A program made the position numbers and the translations under genes. Shown one piece after another: positions 14,203 to 25,946 of a stretch of 64,000 nucleotides of DNA. Source of the stretch: Glycine soja (Eukaryota; Streptophyta; Magnoliopsida; Fabales; Fabaceae). The notes under the pieces are model-generated. The model saw only the letters and a program-made list of their open reading frames with translations, had not been told where the DNA came from and did not search any database. Where the stretch lies: the NCBI RefSeq assembly GCF_004193775.1, contig NC_041010.1, forward strand, positions 39,297,562 to 39,361,561. Reading direction: 5' to 3'. Numbering within the stretch: position 1 is the stretch's first letter; each line of letters begins with the position of its first letter.

Positions 14203-14212
14203 GCCACGTGGC
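14203..14212. promoter_or_regulatory. Palindromic G-box GCCACGTGGC
   Basis: A perfect 10-bp palindrome around the core CACGTG (14205-14210). It lies about 46 bp upstream of the TATA box and about 140 bp upstream of the ATG of the bHLH gene. G-boxes are bound by bHLH and bZIP factors (PIF, BZR/BES co-factors, ABF families), so light, brassinosteroid or ABA input is plausible; no binding is shown by sequence alone. Confidence 0.7.
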
Positions 14213-14257
14213 CACCTCAGAATGGTCCTATTCACCAATGTAACCACAATTCCACAG

Positions 14258-14265
14258 TATAAATA
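14258..14265 (+). promoter_or_regulatory. TATA box of the BEE1/BEE3-like bHLH gene
   Basis: TATAAATA at 14258-14265, 96 bp upstream of the ATG at 14354. This spacing leaves room for a 5' leader of about 60-65 bases. It is preceded by a CCAAT-type word (CACCAATG at 14232). Confidence 0.75.
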
Positions 14266-14353
14266 GAACAAGTGTAACCCACATTATCCAAATACCACTT
14301 AAAACACCTCATAAACGCAACTCAACTCACTCATTCTCTCATTTTAAAATCAC

Positions 14354-16007
14354 ATGGCTGAATTCACAGAAAATATGCAATTGCAAAGCAATATTATTAG
14401 ACCCTCCCAGTTTCCATTCTTAGAGATTGATCCAAGCATGGAACTCCTAAACCAGTTCATAGGGATGAACCAACATGTCCTAGAAAACTCAAACTTGAGT
14501 ACTATGCACAACTTGGTGCCTTTCTCCTGTGACACTTTCTTGGGCCCTCAAGAGCCTGAGTTTCCAGGAAACTTGGAAGAAAATTTCCCTGCCCTTGTCA
14601 ACCACAATGCACTTCCTGTTTCCCTCCCAATTTTCCAAGCAGAAAATGAGATCCATGAAGGTAAAAAAAGGAAATCAGTGGATCTTCCTGAGACAAGTTC
14701 AGCTAACTCAACTCCTGCAGTTTCTGAGAGTGGAAGCAAGATCAAACATGTAAACTTCTTCTACTATTTTTCACTTTTCTTCTCCACGCACCATGTTTTG
14801 TGTTGGATATATATATTTATGTTTAAAGTTGTACTATGCAAGAGCAAGACTGAATTTGGTTTGCTATTTTTCTGTGAATATTTTCAGAGTTCTGGAAGAG
14901 GGAAGAGAGTAAAAAGCAATGTAACAGAAGAGGAGAAAGCAAAGGAAGTGGTTCATGTCAGAGCCAGAAGAGGTCAAGCTACAGATAGTCACAGTTTAGC
15001 AGAAAGGGTGAGTATATGTATATAATTCCTAACTCACCTTTCTTCAAGCCAAGAAAGAATTGTTAAATATTTTCAACTCAAAAATAAAAGAGAAAACGAT
15101 AATATATGAATATACTCAATCACTTTGGCTATATTTGTCTTGTTCTTTGGTTGTGATGAACGTGGACTAATACAATATTTGTATGTCTTTTATTGTTGAT
15201 CAGGTTAGAAGAGGGAAAATCAATGAGAAATTAAGGTGCTTACAGAACATTGTTCCAGGATGTTACAAGGTAGAGACATGTTTCCTTTAAAATCTCCAAT
15301 TTGTCTAAGTCTAACTTCAAGGAACCAAACTCTTATATTTTTGTTTTCATTAATGATTGCAGACCATGGGTATGGCAGTAATGTTGGATGAAATCATAAA
15401 CTATGTGCAGTCTTTGCAGCATCAAGTAGAGGTAAGGGATCAAAAGTCAAAAAGAAGAGAAGAAGATAGTGTTCATTTTTTTGTTAGCAAAAATACTTTT
15501 AACATATTCTAATTGATATTAATAGCAATTCACGTTTGGCTTTTTGCAGTTCCTTTCTTTGAAGCTTACTGCAGCAAGTACATTTTATGACTTCAACTCC
15601 GAGACAGATGCTTTGGAAACAATGCAGGTACCTACTTCTAAAAATTTCATGGTCTTATTTAATGTAAAAAAAAGTTATATGTTGGTTTTCATGATAGCTC
15701 ATTTGTGTGGTATTTAATTGATGAGCATATATGAAAACCTCTCGATTCATATATATACAAATTATTGTGATGGATAAGAATAAATATAAGGTCATAGATA
15801 TAGGAGGTGGTGAATATGAAATATGCTAGATAGTAGACAAGGGTATGAATAGTTACCATTTGAAGATCAAATTGAAAGTACCTTATATTAGTTTATATAT
15901 TTGATTTGTGGCAGAGAGCAAGGGCATCCGAGGCAAAAGAGCTAGGAAAGTATAAGAAAGAAGGGTATGGAGGAGTTTCTTTCTTTCAACCAGCATGGCC
16001 CCTTTGA
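14354..16007 (+). CDS. bHLH transcription factor, BEE1/BEE3-like
   Basis: Six exons: 14354-14749, 14888-15007, 15204-15269, 15363-15431, 15550-15627 and 15915-16007. All introns are phase 0 with GT-AG ends; the protein is 273 residues. The bHLH region (about residues 155-215) starts in exon 2 with VRARRGQATDSHSLAER, whose H-E-R pattern is the plant E-box/G-box-contacting basic region. It continues with VRRGKINEKLRCLQNIVPGC, the loop, and AVMLDEIINYVQSLQHQVEF. A tail containing TAASTFYDFNSETDALETMQ is characteristic of the BEE1/BEE3 group (brassinosteroid early-response bHLHs); MGMAVMLDE also matches that group. N-terminal 130 residues are poorly conserved and carry a KKRKS nuclear-localisation-like cluster. 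Inferred role: nuclear regulator of growth downstream of brassinosteroid/ABA signalling. Confidence 0.93.
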
Positions 16008-19000
16008 CTTCAGTTTTGGATGTTTTAACTCAGCAGCTATACAAGACATGAAGATCACACTTCATCTGCTCTTTTACTTTAATTCTACAAAGTTTAAAAG
16101 ATCAATTTGTTTCCACTATGTGCTACCAGCGCATGCAAGTGGACATTCTTGCTTGTACAATCCTTCGGACATGTGTAGAAATGAAATGGAAGTTAATAAA
16201 AAAAAGAGTCTGCATTTTTATTTTTTTTTGGAATGGTTTGGTTGGTTGCAGTACTTGCAGATTTGACAGTGTATGGCCAAATACGCAGACACCAATACTG
16301 ATCATAAAGGAAAAATAAATAACAAGAAAAAAAAAAAATCTCTGATGTATTTCTGTCTACGACCGAAGCATGTGCACTCTAGGCTAGTTAGGAGTTATTA
16401 ATTAATCAAACAATAATTGGAATTAATTGCTACAGTATGCATGTAAAATCTTGAACCTAAAAATTATTTGTTAACTGATGTGTTTGGAATATAATATTAG
16501 CCACCATGTGTTGTAGCAATAATGTATTATTCAGCAAGGATTATATAGTATGGTTATTCATTCAAGATCAATCTTGCTGGATACATTTATACTTCAAAGT
16601 TTAAAAGTTCATGGGAGTACAAAGATTCTCTAATTTTCTGCATAGAAAAGGCGCATATATATCTTTTTATGATTTTGGGAATAAAATTGTTCTCGAATGT
16701 TATTAAATCTGATTATTAGTTTTCAGTATAGACATTCTAAAAATTATTGAATTTGATGAAACCATTTACCCCTCTAGCTATTCACTTTCTCTATTTTCTT
16801 TAACAATGAAACTTGGGTTATCATGGTTGCAAAAACAAATGATTTTGGTAACATCGAAGGCAACAACCCAACCCAAGACTTTAATTTCAAATTTTAGCAT
16901 TTGAATCCAAAGTATTATTAGTTTTCTTGTCAATTGCCATAGAAGTCTATTTGTAACTTGTCAATCTGAACTTTGAGATTCTAAGTTGAATTGAATTCGG
17001 CTGGTTATTCATATATGTCTCTCTTTTTGGTGGTTGAGAATAAAAATCTTAAATAAATAAATCGTCAATAACTAATTCCAAATCTTGCTACAATTTTTGG
17101 CAAATATTTTACTTGCAAAAACTACCGTGGAAAACTATTCACGTGATTCCATTTGTTCTACCAAGTTCCACACATGGACCCAGATTGAATTGTTGCGATC
17201 ATGAATCAACTAGGAGGTCCATGTCTTGTAGGACCTACGGCAACAACAATATTATTAACAAATGTTTCTTTTTTGTTGCAAAATCAACGGTGTTTTTCTT
17301 TTTAAGTTCTTTTAAGGAGGAGTCGCTATTCACTTGGGATATGTCGACTAATCCCTACATTAGGCTTTTGATAAGATGAACCTGGCTAGAAGGTCTTGTT
17401 AATGAAATTGGAACCATTAAACTAACGGGTGGTGGACCCCTATTAGGACAACAACAAAAAAGTCCAATCTAATTTTGTGAAGTCAATTAAATGAATCACA
17501 CAAAATCATTTGACTCAGCCAAAAATTATCTTCAAGAAAAATTATTTATCATGAGATTTTTTTTTCTAATATGTTATATGTGTAAAGTATCCATCAATTT
17601 TAAAATGATTAGGCTATTTCTATAATATGATTTATCAACTTTAATAAAATCTTTGCTTTTAACTAATATTTTTGTTTACCTCATAAAACTCGAACACTGA
17701 ACTTTACGATCTGAATTCAGTTATACTTGAACTATCATAATATCAATATTAATTATGAGATCTGTCTTAACATTTTCTTTCAATATCTTTCTTGGTCTCT
17801 CTTTGGTTGACCCATGTTAATTAAGAGGCAGGAGTATTTCCTAGAAGCTTGTGTGATCTGATATCATTTGGATTTTATGCAATTTGTTGATTATTATGAG
17901 ATGAAAAGAAAAGAAAATAGTAACTTTCAGTTTATGTTTTATGCTCACATAAAAGTATTGTCAATTGAGCCAAAGGTCATTTGTCAACAAGTAGTTTAAA
18001 AATCTCGTTTGTCGGTAAAACAAGGAAATTGCTTATCCATTTTGGCAGAGTAATGGGGCGTGAGTGCAACAGATTGTAGTAACATGACAAAGCACAAGGC
18101 AAATCCAAGGGGAACAGTGTCCATGGAACCCATTTAAACCAATGAATTCATAAAATCTTGTGGATGTTGCCAATTCATTAAGTGAATGATTGAGGAGAGA
18201 AAATATTAGTGAGATTATAGCACATTTGTTGTCATTAATTGTTTAGTGAAAGGGGAAGGAGGGGTTAGATGCATTGCATCCATGAAATTGGTAGGAGAAG
18301 AGGACAGCTTGAATGGGCCAGAGCATGCTCAAAAGAGGATGGGCAATGTGGGTTCTCCAACTTCAGGAAAATGATAAGAGCTTGTGAACCTTTTAAAGCC
18401 ACTTTTGCTTCTTCAATCCAACTCAATCTTCCTTATTTGACCCACTTTTGACCATGGTGTTTCCTTGTCTCTTAGAGCTTGCATGCATGAATAAGGAGGA
18501 GGAATATGGACTTAAAGGGTCTTAAATTAAAGTTAAGTTGATGCTTGATAGATTGGTATATCATATATTCCCAATATGGATTGAGATTTGGAGACACATG
18601 TTTGGATGTAGTAGTTGGGGAACAAGACTAGTAATCAATTAACTTGGGTATGTTCATTACTTTGTAAATGAGGATCAACTAATATGAGATTATTTAAATA
18701 GGTAAGTGTGTTAAATATTTGGAAAGAGATTTTTTTTTCATAAAAAATATATGAGATCTCTTATCTAATAAAAATTTGGACAAGTTCAAGGACTCAAGCA
18801 CAAGTACAGTGGGCTCACAAGTCACTACCAAGCTTCTCAAGTGAAAGTGAAATTTGTTAGCTGGTGAGGTATACCATAACCCCACCAATTTTGCAAAAAT
18901 GGAAGCAAAACTATCAGTATCTGTTTGTATGGTCTTGCAATTAACATCCAAAACAAAGTTCATGACTCTACAATTGCAACAAACACCCTCACCCCATTTT

Positions 19001-19520
19001 TGTTGTTATCTTCTTAAAACCAACATGTTCACCTCCCGCTATTAAGGTCAAGTGCTGTTGACTTGGCAAGATAGGCTTTGGAATGGCTGTCTCTTCATAA
19101 TACTGCTTAGGGATTCTGAATTTGTAATGTGCCATTCAGTTCCTGTTAATAATTAACTTCACATCAGCCCCCATTTCCACAGCTGAGGCCTTTTTCACCA
19201 AGACTTTTTGGTATATACATTATTACTAGTCATATAGTTGAGACAATAAGTTAGGACATAATTAATTAGTATCAAGTCATCAGCAAGGAATACAAGTAAT
19301 GAATCTTTACCCACATTATTATTCACTATTTTTTCATGGGTTACCGCGACTATATTAATCCTTTTAATATTTTTCTCTCTTTTTATAAAAAAATCAAAGT
19401 GAAAATTAATACTGATAACAACACATATTTTTGTTGTTAATAAAATTTTCTTAGAAATTACAAAACTAATTTATAACAACACATTTTTTTATTTTTTCTT
19501 TTGAAACTGCATAATTGAAG
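16008..19520. other. Downstream spacer, no gene supported
   Basis: The first few hundred bases are the likely 3' UTR of the bHLH gene. The remainder contains only short frames without recognisable domains. No bounded repeat or RNA gene was found. Confidence 0.5.
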
Positions 19521-19529
19521 ATTGGCGAA

Positions 19530-19995
19530 AACTAGAATATGGATGATCCAAATGCAATGTGAACTCTAACTTTCATATAATTCGTAATACCACTGGAGTT
19601 GGTTTTTTGATGATCAAGGAAGATTGATTTTGGTAATAACATCGTGGATGATACAACCATGCATGAAAGTTCAAGAAGATGAAACATGGGGTATGTTACC
19701 AACTCATTGTTTTGTAGCTGGAATGATTTTTAATCATGTAATATTTGAATTAGACTATAAAATGGTAGTTGACAAAATAAATACTACATGTGAGAATTTG
19801 ATAGAATTGTGAAATAATTTGTGAGGATAAAAAGATTTTAGTTACTTATCCATCCTATGAAATAAGATTTGTTAAAATGTAAGCTAATGGAGTTACTAAT
19901 GAGTTAGCAAGGGTGGCTCCATAATTCCCTAGCCTCTATTTATTGATAGTGTAATTTCTTGTATTGAGCATTTGATTTATAATGAAATTAAATAA
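19530..19995 (+). pseudogene. Decayed RNase H-like (RVT_3 type) fragment of a retroelement
   Basis: Reading with stops and frame slips shows a recognisable order of RNase H-like motifs: a TTGVGF-like patch near 19590, DDQGRLIL then TSWMIQPCMKV near 19612-19670, ETWGML at 19681-19698, and FNHVIFELDYKMVVDKIN at about 19730-19780. A VK-ANGVTNELARVAP-type patch follows near 19872-19920, and CIEHLIYNEI in another frame near 19957-19985. Such domains end plant non-LTR (LINE) polyproteins and also occur in RNase H-like domesticated proteins. At least two in-frame stops and one shift show it is dead. No adjacent reverse transcriptase was seen, so this is a 5'-truncated remnant. Confidence 0.6.
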
Positions 19996-20157
19996 GTATT
20001 GTTTAGTAAAAAAAATATTACTTATACTTTTATCATTTTAAATTAATTTTAAAAAAATGTAGGATAATTAAATTTGAACCCGCAAATAGAAGTAGAAATA
20101 GGTTAAATTACTTGATCTAGCCTTATGACCTAACTTACATTAGGCTTAGATCAGATC

Positions 20158-21408
20158 AAACTTTTTTGAGTGAATAGACAATTTAGTCCATGAGATTGTA
20201 CCTATTTTGCATATTAGTCCTTAACTTAATGTTAAATTTAAAATAGTCTCTATCTTTGCATAAGTGTCACAAAATAGTCCTTCCGTTATATTTTAAAGTA
20301 ACGCTGTTAATGAGGTCAATTTTAGTGTCACGTGCACTATCCAATGTGGCACTAAAGGATGACGTGGCATGGCACGTGGACGTGCCTCTTAAAAGATGTC
20401 ACGTTATTTGATGATAACAAAACGAGTAAATAGGCAATTTAGTCCCTGACTTTGTATCCCTGTTGCATATTAGTCTCTAACTTAATGAAAAATTCAAAAT
20501 AGTCCCTATCTTTTGCATAAGTATTGCAAAATAGCCCTTCCGTTAAATTTTAAAGTAACGCTGTTAGTGAGATCAATTTTAGTGTCACGTCATTTGATGA
20601 TGATAGAATGAGTGACTTCTTCAAATCTGATGGTTCTGAACCAATTGAGGCATATATACGAAAAAGAACCCACACACACTTGCACAAATAAAAAGAACCA
20701 AAAATCCACAGCAACAACCTTATCTTTGTAGTCGTCAACACTAATGGGCGAGGTCTGCATAATCATTCTTTTTTCCTCTTTTTTTTTCTTCAATTACCAT
20801 CAATGTATCATTTCAGGTTCTGATTTTTTTTTTTTGTGTTCTGAATAGGAAGAGAAAAAATTAGAGGAAAACAAAGTGGAGGAGAAAAAAGCAGAGAAAG
20901 AAGAAAAGAAAGAAGAGAAAAAATCAGAGGAATCAAAAGATGACAAGGAATCTAAGGAGGAATCTGCACCGCCAGAAATCGTGCAAGACACAACCTTCGC
21001 AATGCATGGACACTTTAAGCACGATTTCTGGCATCTTTTAAGTTAGGGACTATTTTGTAACACTTATGCAAAAGATGGGAACTATTTTGTATTTTTCATT
21101 AAGTTAGGGACTAATATGCAACACGGGTACAAAGTCAGGGACTAAATTGTCTATTTACTCGTTTTGTTATCATCAAATGATGTGACATTTTTTAAGAGGC
21201 ACGTCCACGTGTCATGTCACGTTGGATAGTCCATGTGACATTAGAATTGACATCACTAATATTGATACTTTAAAATTTAACGGAAAGACTATTTTGCAAC
21301 ACTTATACAAAGATAAGGACTATTTTGAAGTTAATATTAAGTTAGGGACTAATATGAAAAATGGGTACAATTTCAGGGACTAAATTGCCTATTCATTCAA
21401 ACTTTTTT
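20158..21408. mobile_element. Mutator-like element (Pack-MULE) with long terminal inverted repeats
   Basis: The element spans 20168-21398 (1231 bp) and is flanked by identical 10-bp direct repeats AAACTTTTTT at 20158-20167 and 21399-21408, as expected of Mutator insertions (8-11 bp). The ends are inverted copies: the left starts GAGTGAATAGACAATTTAG and the right, read inverted, starts GAATGAATAGGCAATTTAG. Inverted similarity runs for roughly 350-380 bp on each side (about 20168-20560 against 21033-21398), including the words AATAGTCC, TTCCGTTA, AAAGTA and ACGTGGACGTGCCTCTTAA. No transposase is present, so it is non-autonomous. The centre (about 20620-20985) holds a piece of a cellular gene, described separately. 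Confidence 0.85.
20640..20985 (+). pseudogene. Captured 5' fragment of a HIPP-like (heavy-metal-associated isoprenylated protein) gene
   Basis: Inside the MULE, an untranslated-leader-like stretch precedes ATGGGCGAG (20744-20752), a GT donor at 20753, a T-rich intron and an acceptor TAG ending at 20848. The next exon reads EEKKLEENKVEEKK, then EKEEKKEEKKSEESKDDK and EESAPPEIV up to about 20979. A start MGEEEKK followed by a Glu/Lys-rich linker and PPEIV immediately before the metal-binding domain is the usual N-terminus of HIPP proteins. The heavy-metal-associated domain itself (CxxC) is missing; the frame runs out at about 21045. Retention of an intron points to DNA-level capture rather than retrotransposition. 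Identity of the donor gene is an inference from the N-terminal pattern, which is of low complexity. Confidence 0.6.
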
Positions 21409-23690
21409 AAAAAATAAATCAAACCAAAACTTTTTATTTAATATTGAATAGTTAGCCATTAATATATGAATATGGGAGAAGAAGAATATTGTACATTGCA
21501 TGATTTTAAAAGATATGATGACAAAATAATATTGATAAAGTAACATTAATAAAATTTTAGTAATTTAATTTTTTAGAGAAAAAAAAAGTTACTAAAATGT
21601 TATTAATTTTAGTAATTTAATTCAGAGCTGATAAAAATTATTTAATTATGAGATATTGATAGAGGGCAATACAAATTATTAATTATGAAAAATTATAAAT
21701 ATGAAATTAAGTGTTAATTAGTATAACGTTTTAGTAATTTAGGGTATGTCTGTTAAAAAGAATTTTTTAATAGATAGAATTTTCTTCTATAAAAAAACAT
21801 AAAAGTATTTTTTTAGCAAAATAAATTCAAACAAATGGATCATTAATTAAGAGCTGATAAAAAATGTAATTTAATTAAGAAATATCTATAACTATTAATA
21901 ATGAAAATTAAAATTATTTTATTTGATGTCCACATTTTATTGGACAATTTTACCCTTAAACCATTTCTTTAATTTTAATTTTTTTTCTAACCTACATTAA
22001 TTGTTCACTACTTTTATATTGTTGGTTTTTTTATTCTCATTTTTTATTAACTGCATATAGCTTCTATTTTTTTATTATTTTAAAATTTTGTACATGCTCT
22101 TAAAACCATATTTTAAAATTATATATTGTTTGGTAACTTGTATAATATATTTTAATATTTTAACTAAAGTAATTTAAAAAAATTATATAATTTATTGTAA
22201 TTAAATGGTAATGAAAAATTCTTAAAAAAGAATCTTTCCTTAATAATAATAATAATAATATATAATGATTATGTTTATATTTCATAATTTAATTATAAAA
22301 TAGAAATATTAACTGATTTATACAATTGAGTTAGTATTTTATCAAATAATTATAATTGTATCAAATACCAATTATGGTTTTAAAGGAGTGAGGCTAGAAG
22401 TTGATCAGTTGATCATGGTGAACTTTATACGATGGATCATGGGATACTTGCAGTGACAATTGTAGTATAATTTTGATGGAATTGCAGTAATTTTTTAAAA
22501 TATTTTTTTCTTTTTTTTTCTTATGCTTAGCATTTGGTCTTTGGTTGTAGATGTTGACATTAATACTATTATGAACGTGGAAGAAAAAAGAGACTTTATT
22601 GCTTCTTTTTGTTTATAAATTATTTTTTTATAATCGACCTAAGGTATTTTTATTCACGCCCGATATATATTGTCTTAATTTTTTAAGTTTTCAAATTGTT
22701 TTGGCAATAACATTAACATAGGCCTATCTCCTTCAAAGTATTTTTCTATTTCACTATTTGCTTACACTTTTTTCTCAAAAATCAATACATCATATTCAAA
22801 TTATAAAGTTCATATAAATAAAAAATATATTTTTTTAAAACAATAAAAATAAAATCAATATTTACTAATTTTAATCAAATTTAATTTTAATTGACATAAA
22901 AAATACAAAATATTAATATTAAATTAGAACTAATATTTCATTAAATACTTAGAGAGAAAGTTAAGTGAGATTATAGTGACCCATGATCCTATAAAGCTCG
23001 AATAAATAAATGATACAAATGATAATAAACTAAAACAAGATATCTTTCAACAAATTAAAAAAAAATTGTCACGCCATAATGGCCCTGTCATGTAACTACA
23101 TACAGTATGACGCCTCTTGTTTGCATGTGTTGTGCAAAGATTGGTCGAAGTGTGAAAATAATGGGAAACTCCATGCAGGATGGCATCTCCTGATACTAAA
23201 TACATGATGATGCCTCTTGTACAAATTTCACGAGTGTCAACACTTTAACGTGATGGAATTTCCTGCAAAAGAACAAAAGCTAAAAATGAGACGTCACTTA
23301 GGATGGCCTTTCTTGAATCCGACATGGCAAAAACAACCCCTACATCGCAAATAATTCTCATGCTACACTAGTTTCCTAAGTAGTTATTTTTTTTAATAGT
23401 TTCGTGAAAAAGTCACATTATCAACGAGGCAACATCAGAAGATGAACCAAAATAACAACGATGATCAATAGTTTGATTTTAAGGCCAATCTTGTATTAGC
23501 AAACTCCAGATCCAGACACGTCCTGATGTGGTGTTGATTGTTGAGGGCTAGTGGTTTTGAAAATCAATATGTTGTTGTGATTTTGAGAAGGTTATTATTT
23601 TGGTATACCGTTAAAATAAATCATATTGTGGTGTGTTATGTATTATTTAATTATATAATGTCACATGACTTATTTAATCATATCATACAA
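21409..23690. other. AT-rich spacer
   Basis: No coding region. An (AAT)n microsatellite lies at about 22242-22261. The stretch 23060-23350 has repeated words (TGACGCCTCTTG / TGATGCCTCTTGTA, GGATGGC) suggesting a small degenerate tandem array, without further meaning that I can support. Confidence 0.4.
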
Positions 23691-23693
23691 TTA

Positions 23694-25946
23694 AGGAGGT
23701 GAATTAGAATTTTAAAGGATTTTAAAATATATTTTTTTATAAAAAAAAAAAATTGTGGTATTCAATCATATTTTTAAATAATATAAATAAATATTATGGT
23801 ATTCAATTAATTTTTTTTTAAGAAAGGTAACAAAACCTGATATTATTCAATTAGGATTTTTTATAACTTATAAAAAGTCTTTTGATATTCAAAAATATAA
23901 AAATTTCGATTGATTTTTTTAACAAGGATTTTGATGGATTTCATTAAACTTTTTAGTACAAAATATCTATCAAACAATTTTACCAAAATTCTTTAAATTT
24001 TGCTAAATTTTTTTCTTTTTCTATTGGTTGACAGATTTTTTTTCCTCTCATCACATATGTTCTCTTCTTTCTTTAATATTATTCAAGAGTACCTGAAACA
24101 CACTAAAGGGAGGATTAAATAGTATAATGGATAAAACTTAGTTTGTTAAAAAACTTTTCTTAAACAGATATCAATGGACGAAGAATTTCATCCAAGGGGT
24201 TCGAAATCACATTGTACTTAAAAATAGTTTGCAAAACTTGGATATAGTAGTGTAGAAGTGGTTTATAGAAAAAGAACCAGTTGTACAAAAGCATTAAAGA
24301 AAACACACAGGTTTTATACTAATTCACCCCAACTCTTGAACTATATCTAGTTCTCCTTCAAACCTTGAAGGGTTTCATTAATCAATTATTTGATTACAAC
24401 CAAGTATTTTTTATGTCACTTCTAACTACACCAAGTACTCTCTAGGTCATTCTTGGCACTACACTTAATCTCCCCTAGAGATTAAGACCCAAGTATTTTT
24501 GTTACTAATTAAGTCACTCCTAGTTTTCACAAACAATATATGTTTGATAGAAAATGTATTCTAATCAATTGTTATTTTGTCATTTTGTCTCATGAATGTT
24601 CTCTTGTTATTCGACCACCTTAACACGAACATCTTAAAGTTTTATATAGACTTCAGAGCTTTAATCCATTGAGAGATCTCAGCTAGTCGTTGTCTAATAG
24701 TTTTGGTGCTTGACACAAGGTCGCTACTGTGCACAGAAAAATGGGGACCACAAATGCTTTGTATATCATATCTTTAGAGAAGTACAAGTTGATAGTGTTG
24801 CCTAGTGCTCAGAGCTAACTTTCATCATATGAATCAAAGAAAACATTAACAACATAAGACAAAAGGAATTAAGAATGTCAAAAGACAAGACAATTTAAAT
24901 CTTTCCTTTTGTGCGCTATGATGTCAGTTTCTTATCGAGCCTATGAACGTTACTTTCTTGTGAATGTTTTTAGTACTTAAGGATTGAGTAATTGTTCTAT
25001 TATTTTTGTACTGTGAGCCAAGTGCTAAAGCGCTTGTCTTCTTAGGGTTGGACGCTGAAGCAGTATCGTCCAATGAATGATACTTTATTTTTCGTTTAAA
25101 ACCTTTTCGTTCATGTTTTTTTGCTTATATATCAGAGATATACACAAACTTGTAGCTTAAGCATGAAAGGTTGATGCATATAATTTGTACTTTGTTAACA
25201 TCAAAATCTTAGGAATTTATTTGTTCGGTATAATCCAATGTGACTTTAACGTAACTAGACTTAACATACTCTGGACTTTTGCCTTTATTTCTAAATTAAA
25301 TTAATGTTTGTCTTATGTGTTAAGACTAACCATGTTTTTCTTATAGTAACTATCTCCATCATGTACTCGATACAATATTTTTGTGATTGTCATCCTTAAT
25401 TTCATCATCCACATAATTCAATAACCATTCTATCAATTTTCCACCCCCACTATTTTATTCTAGTATATGTTTATTATTGTACCCCATTTAAACATGTCAT
25501 TAGATTTATCATAAAATAATTGTAATAATTAAAAAAATCAGAAAACCAATGTATAATTTTAAATCTATTATTCAAATCCAAAAGTGAAAATGAAAAAATG
25601 TTATTGCAAGAAAGATTAGTATAACAGGACATAAATGTAAATTCAATATTGCTATTAAAAGATTAAAAAAATATTTTTTGTTTTATCAAAACCTTATTTC
25701 TTATTATTTTTTACTAACTCTAGTAATTTTAAATATGTTTTTAAAAATTTACATCATCTTTTCAAACCTTATAAATCTATAAAATCTTTTTAAATTCTTT
25801 TAATTCTTATGATATACATTCATTAAAATTCAAATTATCTTGTAAAGAAATCTTATAAGTGATAATATTTCTATATAATTTTTAAAATTTATAAGACTTT
25901 TTTATGCTAAAATAGTATTTTTAAAATCTTAATGCAATATACTCTC
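23694..25946. mobile_element. Large AT-rich terminal-inverted-repeat element, possibly Tc1/mariner-like (copy A)
   Basis: The left part (TA, then AGGAGGTGAATTAG and repeated TTTTAAAGGATTTTAAAA, TGGTATTCAAT words) and the right part (TTTTAAAATCTTAATGCAAT then ACTCTC, TA at 25947-25948) are roughly inverted to one another. A second copy with a better right end is at about 37580-38652. TA dinucleotides at both borders and CTCCCT-type termini fit plant mariner-like elements. No transposase frame remains; the interior (24100-25300) is non-coding and may itself contain a nested retroelement piece. Boundaries and class are tentative. Confidence 0.4.

Noticed and set aside
18269..18451. A 60-codon frame with mixed composition
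   Set aside because: No domain, no conserved context, and no supporting splice structure.
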